Part shown: positions 1 through 5,405 of the stretch, one piece after another
How positions within the stretch are numbered: the first letter of the stretch is position 1
Layout: each line of letters opens with the position of its first letter
Origin: Candidatus Bathyarchaeum sp.
Lineage (GTDB): Archaea > Thermoproteota > Bathyarchaeia > Bathyarchaeales > Bathyarchaeaceae
Assembly: GCA_003096255.1 (NCBI GenBank)
Contig: PIXS01000170.1
Span: forward strand, 1-6,344
DNA length: 6,344 nt
Direction of reading: 5' to 3'
Notes under the pieces: generated by a model
Databases searched by the model: none
Seen by the model: only the letters and a program-made list of their open reading frames with translations
What the model was told of the DNA's origin: nothing
Program-made: the position numbers and the translations under genes

Positions 1-272
1 AGAACCCGTTGATTGTCATTGACCCTCACAGGAACGTTACGGCGATGATGGGCAACGTTGTTTTGCCTTCGGCGTTTACAGGCATAGAGTCTGAAGGTAC
101 GGCTTATCGCATCGACGATGTGCCTTTGCCTTTGAAGAAGGTGGTTGACCCACCAGAGGGCATACTGAGGGACGAAGTGATACTTGAGCGGATTCTCCAA
201 AAGGTCAAAGAAATAAAGGGTTCTCAAAAAACCAGAACCGTTAAATGTAAAACTGCCAGTGTCCCTGCCTGA
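1..272 (+). CDS. fwdB: Formylmethanofuran dehydrogenase subunit B, C-terminal fragment
   Basis: This is the last 89 codons of a gene that begins before the window; the reading phase starts at base 3 and ends at TGA 270-272. The C-terminal pattern is that of FwdB/FmdB: NPLIVIDPH, then VVLPSAFTGIE, then EGTAYRIDDVPLPLKKVV and a short helical tail. FwdB is the molybdopterin-type (Mo or W) catalytic subunit that, with the other Fwd subunits, reversibly reduces CO2 onto methanofuran. This is the first step of methanogenesis and of the archaeal methyl branch of the Wood-Ljungdahl pathway. The active-site cysteine or selenocysteine lies in the missing N-terminal part, so Mo versus W and activity cannot be judged. 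An in-frame TTG at base 9 is not the real start because the homology continues to the window edge. A related molybdopterin oxidoreductase is the main alternative, but the GTAYR(I/M)D segment is typical of this subunit. Confidence 0.87.
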   Translation, partial: NPLIVIDPHRNVTAMMGNVVLPSAFTGIESEGTAYRIDDVPLPLKKVVDPPEGILRDEVILERILQKVKEIKGSQKTRTVKCKTASVPA

Positions 273-291
273 AAAAATGAAACACAAATGA

Positions 292-870
292 TTGGTCAAC
301 GAGGTCACAAAGCTGAACATTACATCCGTGGAACTATGTAGAACTGCCCTTTTCGCTGCTATTCTAACAATTGTAGAACTCTTCAGTTTTACCTGCATTT
401 ACCCCGTGTTGCCGCCAATTGTTGCTGTGCCCTTTGTTACCACCTTCGTGTTGGCATTGAGCATTCCCTTCGTAAAAAATCAGGGGGTCTTAAGTCTAAT
501 TGCCACCACGCTGGTCCTCTTGTTTATGGGAAACATTCTGCCTGGCCCGTTAACAATTCCAGTTTACGGTGCCATGTTTCAAACACGAAAAGTGAAATTG
601 TCAGGTGCATCATCAGCAATCATACATGTGATTTACGGCGTATTTTTGGCGCCCCTAATTTTTTCAGTTGCACCAGCAAAAATATTGTACACTTCTTTTC
701 AAAACTTTTTCAACAGTTTCGCAATCGCAAATTTTGTAGTTCTACTTCTTTTTGGAGTGTTTGGAGCAATCAGTGCGGGCTCAGGCTACAAACTTGGACG
801 ATTAATCGAAAAACAATACTTCCACCTCAATGACGAGGAGAGCACATTCACAAATGATAAACAAAAATAA
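292..870 (+). CDS. Integral membrane protein, possibly ECF-type S component
   Basis: A 192-residue hydrophobic protein with about five to six predicted membrane helices (roughly residues 14-34, 42-60, 65-82, 84-97, 106-127 and 143-168) and a charged C-terminal tail rich in E, D, N and K. Size, helix number and the small-residue-rich last helix (FGVFGAISAGSGYKLG, residues 154-169) resemble substrate-binding S components of energy-coupling factor transporters, which import vitamins or metal ions. I see no motif that identifies a substrate, and no ATPase or T component is in the window. Translation appears to start at TTG 292; the ATG at 288 is out of frame and soon stops. No good ribosome binding site is visible. 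It follows fwdB by 19 nt and precedes the DUF364 gene by 15 nt, so co-transcription is likely. The coding call is firm, the function is not. Confidence 0.7.
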   Translation: MVNEVTKLNITSVELCRTALFAAILTIVELFSFTCIYPVLPPIVAVPFVTTFVLALSIPFVKNQGVLSLIATTLVLLFMGNILPGPLTIPVYGAMFQTRKVKLSGASSAIIHVIYGVFLAPLIFSVAPAKILYTSFQNFFNSFAIANFVVLLLFGVFGAISAGSGYKLGRLIEKQYFHLNDEESTFTNDKQK

Positions 871-885
871 TGAGTTGGTAAAAAA

Positions 886-1638
886 ATGATTGAATCCGTT
901 GTTAGCCAATATGAAACCCTGAGGAACTGGTCGTTAAAACTAGTAGAAATGCTTGACTTAGAAGACGAAATTGTGACCTGCAGCGTACTAAAGAGTGACT
1001 GGGCAAAGCTTCCCTCCCAAGACTACGCTCTTATGAGAGGAAAAGAAGTGATTTTGCACTGCGAGCTATGTTCTGTTTATGGTCAAGTTTTTACGGATAG
1101 TCCCGCTCCCTTCAAAGGATTGTTAAAAGATGTTCTAAGGCTAGACCTAAGAGGTACACGTAACCGTGCAATATTTTTTGCAACCCTTAATGCGATTGCT
1201 CACATTTCTGGTGATGTACCTAGACCAATTCACTGCAAGGGAATGGATGCTGAAAAATGTGGAAAAATGTTGGCAACATATCTAAAAGCCCGTTTTGGAG
1301 ACGCAAAAGTACTTCACATTGGGTATCAGCCAGGCCACATTAAGGCTCTTGTTGAGATGTTTGAGCACGTTTATGTAACTGACGCAAACTCCGAAAATAT
1401 AGGCAGTGCAAAGTTTGGAGTTACTGTTATGCCTGTTTGTATGAACGAGGAACTTATCCAAAAATCTGACGTTGTCTGCATAACTGCAAGTGCTTTGATT
1501 AACGGGTCACTGTTTCCTTTAGTTGAGTGCTGCAAAAAACATAACGTGCCTTTTCTGCTTTATGGAATTTCTGCAATGAGCGCTGCCCATCTGCTGGAAT
1601 ACGAAAACTTTTGCCCCCTAAGCGGAGAAAAACCATAA
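886..1638 (+). CDS. DUF4213/DUF364 family protein (putative heavy-metal chelation)
   Basis: A 250-residue soluble protein matching the two-domain DUF4213 + DUF364 layout. The N-terminal part carries GQVFTDSP (66-73) and RNRAIFFATLNAI (92-104). A conserved linker IHCKGMDAEKCG (115-126) holds H116, C117 and C125. The C-terminal Rossmann-like half has GYQPGHIKAL (146-155) and TASALINGS (200-208), with a late cysteine, C243. The family's proposed role in heavy-metal chelation comes from structure and gene context, not from a demonstrated reaction. The start is ATG 886, 15 nt after the membrane-protein gene; the upstream GAGTTGGT is only a weak ribosome binding site, so coupling to the upstream gene is plausible. 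Position behind a Mo/W enzyme gene and a transporter-like gene fits a metal or cofactor role by inference. The GYQPGH turn could be mistaken for a methyltransferase motif, but the whole pattern is DUF364. Confidence 0.85.
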   Translation: MIESVVSQYETLRNWSLKLVEMLDLEDEIVTCSVLKSDWAKLPSQDYALMRGKEVILHCELCSVYGQVFTDSPAPFKGLLKDVLRLDLRGTRNRAIFFATLNAIAHISGDVPRPIHCKGMDAEKCGKMLATYLKARFGDAKVLHIGYQPGHIKALVEMFEHVYVTDANSENIGSAKFGVTVMPVCMNEELIQKSDVVCITASALINGSLFPLVECCKKHNVPFLLYGISAMSAAHLLEYENFCPLSGEKP

Positions 1639-1643
1639 ACTAT

Positions 1644-1676
1644 CTTAAATTACACTTCCCCAACGTATACTAGGGG
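1644..1676 (+). promoter_or_regulatory. Candidate promoter with overlapping near-palindrome
   Basis: A TATA-like box CTTAAATTA (1644-1652) lies about 35 nt before the TTG start at 1684, which would put transcription start near 1675. Immediately downstream is the near-palindrome CCCCAACGTATACTAGGGG (1658-1676), built around GTATAC with CCCC and GGGG arms and one unpaired base. Its right arm GGGG is also the only Shine-Dalgarno-like sequence for the gene (7 nt spacing). The element could be an operator or a small hairpin that covers the ribosome binding site. The positions and symmetry are directly visible; the function is inferred. Confidence 0.4.
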
Positions 1677-1683
1677 CAACTGA

Positions 1684-2172
1684 TTGACAAAAAAATCAGA
1701 ATTATGGGCATCACTAATCATTTTGTTGGCTACAACAGTTTTTTCGGTTGTCGCGTTCGTTGACTGGTACAGTTTATCGTTTTTTGTTGGCTCACTATTC
1801 TTTGTCCACTGGCTGGGCATTGCCGCAACTCTGTTCATAGCAGTCATGATTCCAGTCTACTATGTTCTAAAACGCAAACGACCCAGAACCCTCAAGAACA
1901 TGCTAAAAGTCCACGTTTTCGGAAACCTGATTTCTTTCATGTTGGTCGCGATACATTTTGCCCAAAACACGGGCAGGCTGTCAGGGTTATATACGCGCCT
2001 CAACTTCGGGTTTGTTTTGTTTCTGGTTTTGGCGGTAATCGTTGTTACGGGGATGCTTGAAAGGTTTGGACACAAACTTGCACGGCACACAAGGCCCATT
2101 CACAGATACTCAGTAGCCCTTTTCTACGTCGTAGCAGTCATTCACGCTTTGCAGGGATTCAACATAATCTAA
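1684..2172 (+). CDS. Predicted membrane di-heme b-type cytochrome
   Basis: A 162-residue protein with about five membrane helices (near residues 9-27, 33-61, 75-95, 105-125 and 138-158) and a basic loop KRKRPRTLK after the second. H77 and H91 sit 14 residues apart in one helix and H140 and H154 sit 14 apart in another. This is the classic spacing for two b hemes stacked across a four-helix bundle (H77/H140 and H91/H154). Further histidines are H42, H130 and H135. The arrangement recalls the membrane domains of ferric-reductase-like and cytochrome b561-like proteins, but there is no FAD/NAD domain, so an electron partner must be separate. The start is TTG 1684, chosen for the upstream GGGG at 1673-1676; no ATG precedes a transmembrane segment in frame. 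It lies 45 nt after the DUF364 gene. Heme binding is inferred from spacing only. Confidence 0.65.
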   Translation: MTKKSELWASLIILLATTVFSVVAFVDWYSLSFFVGSLFFVHWLGIAATLFIAVMIPVYYVLKRKRPRTLKNMLKVHVFGNLISFMLVAIHFAQNTGRLSGLYTRLNFGFVLFLVLAVIVVTGMLERFGHKLARHTRPIHRYSVALFYVVAVIHALQGFNII

Positions 2173-2188
2173 ACCACGCTAAATCTGG

Positions 2189-2218
2189 ATTACGTCCGAG
2201 TTCACTCGGCAAGGTAAT
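2189..2218. repeat. Hairpin-forming inverted repeat between cytochrome gene and tRNA
   Basis: ATTAC (2189-2193) and CCGAG (2196-2200) are matched by CTCGG (2205-2209) and GTAAT (2214-2218) around a TTCA loop, with unpaired GT and CAAG on the two sides. It begins 17 nt after the cytochrome-gene stop and ends just before the tRNA promoter. It may be a 3' end structure of the upstream message; there is no clean T-tract directly behind it, so it is not called a terminator. Confidence 0.4.
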
Positions 2219-2219
2219 G

Positions 2220-2229
2220 CTTTAATAAA
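2220..2229 (+). promoter_or_regulatory. TATA box for tRNA-Ile
   Basis: CTTTAATAAA fits the archaeal TATA-box consensus and its centre is about 30 bp upstream of the first base of the mature tRNA, the expected distance for a tRNA promoter with a very short 5' leader. Confidence 0.6.
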
Positions 2230-2253
2230 TGTACGATTTTATTGGTGTGTCTA

Positions 2254-2331
2254 GGGCTTGTAGCTCAGTACGGCTGGAGCGTTCGGCTGATAACCGAAAG
2301 GTCGAGAGTTCAAATCTCTCCAGGCCCACCA
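2254..2331 (+). tRNA. tRNA-Ile (anticodon GAU), CCA encoded
   Basis: A complete cloverleaf can be folded. The acceptor stem is GGGCTTG (2254-2260) with CAGGCCC (2321-2327), containing one T-G wobble. The D stem is GCTC/GAGC. The anticodon stem TTCGG/CCGAA encloses loop CTGATAA with anticodon GAT at 2289-2291. The variable loop is five bases, AGGTC. The T stem GAGAG/CTCTC encloses TTCAAAT. The discriminator is A at 2328 and CCA follows in the DNA (2329-2331). GAU reads the isoleucine codons AUC and AUU. There is no intron in the anticodon loop. Confidence 0.96.
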
Positions 2332-2356
2332 CTTATTTCCACTTATAATTCCAGAC

Positions 2357-2369
2357 TTTTAGAATTTTT
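2357..2369 (+). terminator. T-tract terminator after tRNA-Ile
   Basis: TTTT (2357-2360) and TTTTT (2365-2369) lie 26-38 nt past the tRNA on the + strand. Archaeal RNA polymerase commonly terminates at such T-runs without a hairpin. Confidence 0.45.
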
Positions 2370-2439
2370 CATTAAAAAGCAGTTAAGAATCGTAACCAAA
2401 TGAGGCTTTAATTTAGTTTTGCGATAATGAACTATCAGG

Positions 2440-2470
2440 TTCTATTGTGTTGTTTTTCGACAATATAGAA
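2440..2470. repeat. Imperfect inverted repeat in the convergent intergenic region
   Basis: TTCTATTGT (2440-2448) pairs with ACAATATAGAA (2460-2470) apart from a 2-nt bulge, around an 11-nt loop that includes a TTTTT run. It lies between the tRNA and the end of the oppositely oriented nrpR-like gene and may be a transcript-end structure for either side. The remainder of 2332-2530 is AT-rich and shows no gene I can support; an open frame starting at TTG 2504 is a shadow of the nrpR-like gene. Confidence 0.3.
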
Positions 2471-2530
2471 AACGAAGCACTTTGAGGTTAAGGGATAGGC
2501 TTATTGACCAACCCAAAAAGAGTTAGTTGT

Positions 2531-3511
2531 TTAAATTCTGGTCATCTCTTCGATTGGGGTTATGCAGTGGGGAGCAAAAGTCACAAATTTTTCTCCCTCT
2601 TCCACCATGGCTGCTCCAGGGACGATTCCGCCAACCATGCAAATTCCAAATCGGTCCATGCCAACAGGTATCCCAAGAAGTGGCTCGTTAGGTTCCCCCA
2701 AAACAAGAACCCCACCCCATCCTTTCTTTTGCTGCTCTTTGATAATTTTCACAGTTTTTTCCCTTGCCTCAGAAGGTATCTCCCTCAAAGTCGCAAGCAA
2801 CATGCCTGAACCAGTTTTAAGTACACTTGAGATAGAGGTCATCTTCCTGTAAACAAAGACTTCTAAGGGGGGCATGGTTGTCCCTTCATAGGAAATTATT
2901 TCCACAAACCTGATTGGTTTACGGTTAACTACTTGAACCAGACCACCATGTTTGAAGAACAGCGGAATCCCAGAATGAATAAGAATGCTGTCTAAGGTCA
3001 AGTTGCAAACAGTGAGCAGCCCAAACTGCCCTTTAGGTACACATACGTCGCTGTATTCTTCCTTTTCCTTTAACACTTTGAAGTATGGCGCTGACAGAAG
3101 ACTCATGCTCTGAAGTGCCTTCATCATGTCCATTGTTTTGTCCTGCAGACTGTTATCCAAAAATGACACGTTGGTAACTACTGTTCCGGAGTTCTTTACA
3201 GGGTTATAATTTGCTGAATACGCCAATGACAGGAAACGAGTTGTGGTGAACCCGAGCCTTTGCGTTGCAAGCGCTCTGCCCAGTTCTTCGAGACCAGATT
3301 GGGTTATTGTTCGTCCTTTTCGATTATGACCAAGAACGAAGCCTTTTGCTTCCAAAAGCTGAAGATGATATCGTATTGTTCTTTCGCTGAGAGGAAAGCC
3401 CTTTTTTCTTAGTTCCCTCTTAAGCAGTGTTGAACCTACAGGTTCAGCAAACTCGCTCAAGATTCGCAGCATTTCGATTTCTTTTCGGGCGCTCTCTTTA
3501 TCATAAAGCAT
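2531..3511 (-). CDS. nrpR: NrpR-like transcriptional regulator (winged HTH + one NRD/DUF128 domain)
   Basis: A 326-residue protein. Residues about 14-70 form a winged helix (SERTIRYHLQLLEAKGFV, then a GRTIT wing) and residues about 85-315 form one NRD/DUF128 domain. Family hallmarks include RLGF (85-88), YEGTTMPPLEVF (208-219), KMTSIS (223-228), GSG (234-236) and REIP (243-246). Methanogen NrpR represses nitrogen-assimilation genes and is released by 2-oxoglutarate when nitrogen is scarce. The length here fits the single-NRD, HTH-bearing form rather than the two-NRD protein of Methanococcus. The start is ATG at 3511-3509, supported by a strong GGGGGAGGTT ribosome binding site six to seven nt upstream. 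It lies 77 nt downstream of gdh on the same strand, which suggests that glutamate metabolism is among its targets (inference). I could not find the methanogen operator GGAA-N6-TTCC in the nearby intergenic regions. Confidence 0.85.
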   Translation of the reverse strand: MLYDKESARKEIEMLRILSEFAEPVGSTLLKRELRKKGFPLSERTIRYHLQLLEAKGFVLGHNRKGRTITQSGLEELGRALATQRLGFTTTRFLSLAYSANYNPVKNSGTVVTNVSFLDNSLQDKTMDMMKALQSMSLLSAPYFKVLKEKEEYSDVCVPKGQFGLLTVCNLTLDSILIHSGIPLFFKHGGLVQVVNRKPIRFVEIISYEGTTMPPLEVFVYRKMTSISSVLKTGSGMLLATLREIPSEAREKTVKIIKEQQKKGWGGVLVLGEPNEPLLGIPVGMDRFGICMVGGIVPGAAMVEEGEKFVTFAPHCITPIEEMTRI

Positions 3512-3540
3512 TTAGCAACCTCCCCCAACGCTAACAAAAA

Positions 3541-3593
3541 CTTCAATTAATCAAGCCCGAAATAACCCCAGTTTTCAAGACAATCTGTTTAAA
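3541..3593 (-). promoter_or_regulatory. gdh-nrpR intergenic region with possible nrpR promoter
   Basis: On the minus strand two AT-rich boxes precede nrpR: ATTTAAACA (overlapping the gdh stop, about 75 nt from the ATG) and GATTAATTG (3544-3552, about 33 nt from the ATG). Either could be a TATA element for separate nrpR transcription. Neither is strong, and read-through from gdh is equally possible. Confidence 0.25.
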
Positions 3594-4836
3594 TCCATCC
3601 GCGAAGTCTCATGGTTTCAACCACTCGATTGACAGCAACTACGTATGCAGCTTTTCGCATGTTCACGTCGTATTTTTTAGCAGTGTCTAGAACTGTGTAG
3701 TACGCCGAACTCATTTTACGTGCTAAGCGCTCATGAACTTCTTCCAAGCTCCAGTAATACTTAGAAGCGTTTTGCACCATTTCAAAATACGAAACTGTTA
3801 CACCACCCGCATTACAGAGAAAATCAGGTATTACGTGAACATCGTTATCATATAGAATGGAATCTGCTTCTGGAGTCGTTGATCCGTTAGCTAACTCAGC
3901 AAGAATATTGGCTTTAACATTTGAAGCATTTTCCTTTGTAATGGCATTTTCTAAAGCTGCTGCAATGAGAATATCTACGTCAAGTTCCAGCAGTTCATCA
4001 TTTGATATAGACTGGGCATTTGGAGAATTTACAACCGAACAAGTTTCTGTCTTACAAGCGCAAACTTCCTCAAGATTCAGCCCATTCTCGTTATATGTGC
4101 CGCCTTTCGAGTCACTTACCGCCACAACTTTAGCACCAAACAATTCTTCACACAAAAATGCAGCATGCCGACCAGCATTTCCATACCCTTGTATAGCAAC
4201 AGTAGCATTTTTCAGGTCTATACCAACTTCTTTTGCAGCCTCTTGAATCGTATACATGCCACCCCGAGCAGTTGCATCATCACGTCCACATGACCCACCA
4301 GTGCAAATTGGTTTCCCGGTAATACAGCTAAAACCGTTGCCACCTGTAATTTTTGAGTATTCATCCATCATCCACGCCATAGTCTGGGCGGTTGTGTAGA
4401 CATCTGGGGCAGGAACATCCTTGTTTGGTCCGATGAATTCCCATATCTCCTTGATGTAGCCACGACTTAAGCGTTCTAACTCACCGACACTGAGTTCCTT
4501 TGGATTACAGATGACTCCCCCTTTTCCGCCTCCAAGGGGTAAATCCAAAAGAGAACATTTCCAAGTCATCCACGCTGCAAGTGCCCTTACAGTGTCAATT
4601 GTTTCATGGGGGTGAAAACGAATGCCTCCCTTTGTAGGTCCTCGAGCATTGTTATATTGGACTCTAAAGCCCTGAAACACACGAGTTTTACCGTTATCCA
4701 TGCGAACAGGGATGGTTACATGAAGTTCACGCATAGGATGGCGAAGGGTTTCATGTACGTCAGGTTCTAACTTGAGTAGCTGTGCGCAATCATCTAACTG
4801 TCTTAGTGAAATTTCAAATGGGTTTTCTTGTGTCAT
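3589..4836 (-). CDS. gdhA: Glutamate dehydrogenase (Glu/Leu/Phe/Val dehydrogenase family)
   Basis: A full-length 415-residue enzyme, close to the usual 415-420 residues of hexameric archaeal GDH. It interconverts glutamate and 2-oxoglutarate plus ammonia with NAD(P)H. The substrate domain has PTKGGIRFHP (67-76, K69), WKCSLLDLPLGGGKGG (92-107, K93 and catalytic-type K105) and PAPDVYT (142-148, catalytic-type D145). The Rossmann domain has GYGNAG (217-222) and VAVSDSKGG (238-246), and the late motif CNAGGVTVSYFE (341-352) includes S349 of the substrate pocket. The similarity is to Pyrococcus-type enzymes; NAD versus NADP preference cannot be read safely. Eleven cysteines are present, including a cluster CACKTETC (259-266), where Pyrococcus-type enzymes, as I recall them, lack cysteine. 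The start is ATG 4836-4834 with GAGGT about eight nt upstream, inside the end of the preceding cysteine-rich gene and only 4 nt from its stop, so translation is probably coupled. Confidence 0.96.
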   Translation of the reverse strand: MTQENPFEISLRQLDDCAQLLKLEPDVHETLRHPMRELHVTIPVRMDNGKTRVFQGFRVQYNNARGPTKGGIRFHPHETIDTVRALAAWMTWKCSLLDLPLGGGKGGVICNPKELSVGELERLSRGYIKEIWEFIGPNKDVPAPDVYTTAQTMAWMMDEYSKITGGNGFSCITGKPICTGGSCGRDDATARGGMYTIQEAAKEVGIDLKNATVAIQGYGNAGRHAAFLCEELFGAKVVAVSDSKGGTYNENGLNLEEVCACKTETCSVVNSPNAQSISNDELLELDVDILIAAALENAITKENASNVKANILAELANGSTTPEADSILYDNDVHVIPDFLCNAGGVTVSYFEMVQNASKYYWSLEEVHERLARKMSSAYYTVLDTAKKYDVNMRKAAYVVAVNRVVETMRLRGWI

Positions 4837-4840
4837 TTTT

Positions 4841-5185
4841 TCATACCTCTAATGAAGCTGTATTTGCTCGGTGATTAGCAACTTTTTTTATGCTTTTGAA
4901 GCTCAAGGGCGTTCCTTCTTGAATTTCCTTGGGGAACGTAACTTCATAAATGTCGTTTGCGCTACAGTTTTCGCATTTCAAGGCTCGCCATTTACATGCA
5001 AAACAATTTTCTGACTCTGCACCAACACGAAGGTACATGTCTTCTAAGCCATCTTTATGCCCTACAACTACACCAACGAATTCAATCCACGTTTTTCCAC
5101 AATGAATACAGGTGAACCTTTTCTTTATCAGATCACCCGTTTTTTTCCTGTTTTCAATCTCTGCCATTACCTCAGCAATATTCAA
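4841..5185 (-). CDS. Small protein with three CxxC pairs (zinc-ribbon-like), upstream of gdh
   Basis: A 114-residue protein I cannot assign to a named family. Three CxxC pairs are visible: C26/C29 (CIHCGKTW), C61/C64 (CFAC) and C71/C74 (CENC). This is enough for one four-cysteine zinc ribbon plus an extra pair, or another metal site. Residues 31-60 between the first two pairs look like beta strands, the N-terminus (1-22) looks helical, and the C-terminal 25 residues are basic and probably flexible. No membrane segment or signal peptide is seen. It is the first gene of the gdh transcript and ends 4 nt before the gdh ATG, which argues for a shared role such as a regulator or partner of the dehydrogenase (inference). 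The start taken is TTG 5185-5183, with GGGG eight nt upstream. An internal ATG at residue 7 is possible but has GAGGT only one to two nt away, too close for a normal site. Confidence 0.75.
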   Translation of the reverse strand: MNIAEVMAEIENRKKTGDLIKKRFTCIHCGKTWIEFVGVVVGHKDGLEDMYLRVGAESENCFACKWRALKCENCSANDIYEVTFPKEIQEGTPLSFKSIKKVANHRANTASLEV

Positions 5186-5248
5186 GAGATTCGCCCCACA
5201 TTATAAGCATATTTAGTACATATTTATGTATTTTGTTCATTTAATGAC
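5186..5248 (-). promoter_or_regulatory. Promoter region of the CxxC protein-gdh operon
   Basis: Several TATA-like boxes read on the minus strand upstream of TTG 5185. TAAATATG occurs twice (5208-5215 and 5219-5226, exactly 11 bp apart, about one helical turn), and CATTAAATG lies at 5240-5248. The GGGG ribosome binding site is at 5194-5197. The box at 5240-5248 leaves room for a normal leader, while the nearer ones would give an almost leaderless message. Which one is used cannot be decided by eye. Confidence 0.4.
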
Positions 5249-5258
5249 TTCTATTATC

Positions 5259-5341
5259 GACATTGTAAGATAAAATTGCATTTATCGTATATTTCGCGTA
5301 GTTTTGTCGATGACGTGTTAATTAACTTGACATTGTAAGAT
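5259..5341. repeat. Two perfect 13-bp direct repeats plus inverted TCGACA element
   Basis: GACATTGTAAGAT occurs at 5259-5271 and again at 5329-5341, in the same orientation, 70 bp apart. Overlapping the first copy is ATCGACA (5256-5262), whose exact reverse complement TGTCGAT is at 5305-5311. All lie in the divergent intergenic region between the gdh operon and the lrp pair. Such paired sites are what one would expect of a regulator that binds as a multimer and loops or wraps DNA, as Lrp-family proteins do. The identity of the binding protein is inference. Confidence 0.55.
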
Positions 5342-5345
5342 TTTT

Positions 5346-5370
5346 CTTTAAAAATAGTATACTTTAAAAA
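5346..5370 (+). promoter_or_regulatory. Tandem TATA-like boxes for the lrp pair
   Basis: The 9-mer CTTTAAAAA occurs at 5346-5354 and again at 5362-5370. The first would place transcription start near 5376-5380, giving a leader of about 28 nt that contains the GAGTGAG ribosome binding site (5394-5400). The second would start transcription at about the ribosome binding site itself, so the first is favoured. The second copy of the 13-bp direct repeat ends 5 bp before the first box, so a bound protein there would sit over the TFB recognition element position. Confidence 0.5.
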
Positions 5371-5405
5371 CATTGGTTGTGTTGTTTTGAACAGAGTGAG
5401 CGCCT

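Noticed and set aside
1312..1400. Methyltransferase-like glycine motif in the DUF364 protein
   Set aside because: HIGYQPGHIKAL followed by VYVTDAN resembles a SAM-binding fold, but the flanking motifs and cysteine-containing linker match DUF4213/DUF364 throughout.
1650..2099. Two minus-strand open frames opposite the cytochrome-like gene
   Set aside because: They overlap a + strand gene with meaningful helix and histidine patterning, and show no features of their own.
2504..2852. Two overlapping + strand open frames opposite the end of the nrpR-like gene
   Set aside because: They are antisense to a clearly conserved NRD domain, have no recognisable composition or ribosome binding site, and overlap each other.
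3857..4246. A 129-codon + strand open frame inside gdh
   Set aside because: It is antisense to the Rossmann domain of glutamate dehydrogenase; its serine-rich translation is typical of a shadow frame.
3512..5405. Methanogen NrpR operator GGAA-N6-TTCC near gdh
   Set aside because: I read the intergenic segments 3512-3588 and 5186-5405 for this pattern and did not find it; this lineage may use another site.
5186..5405. CRISPR-like or mobile-element repeats in the gdh/lrp intergenic region
   Set aside because: The repeated unit is only 13 bp and occurs twice, with no regular spacers, terminal inverted repeats or transposase; a regulatory explanation fits better.
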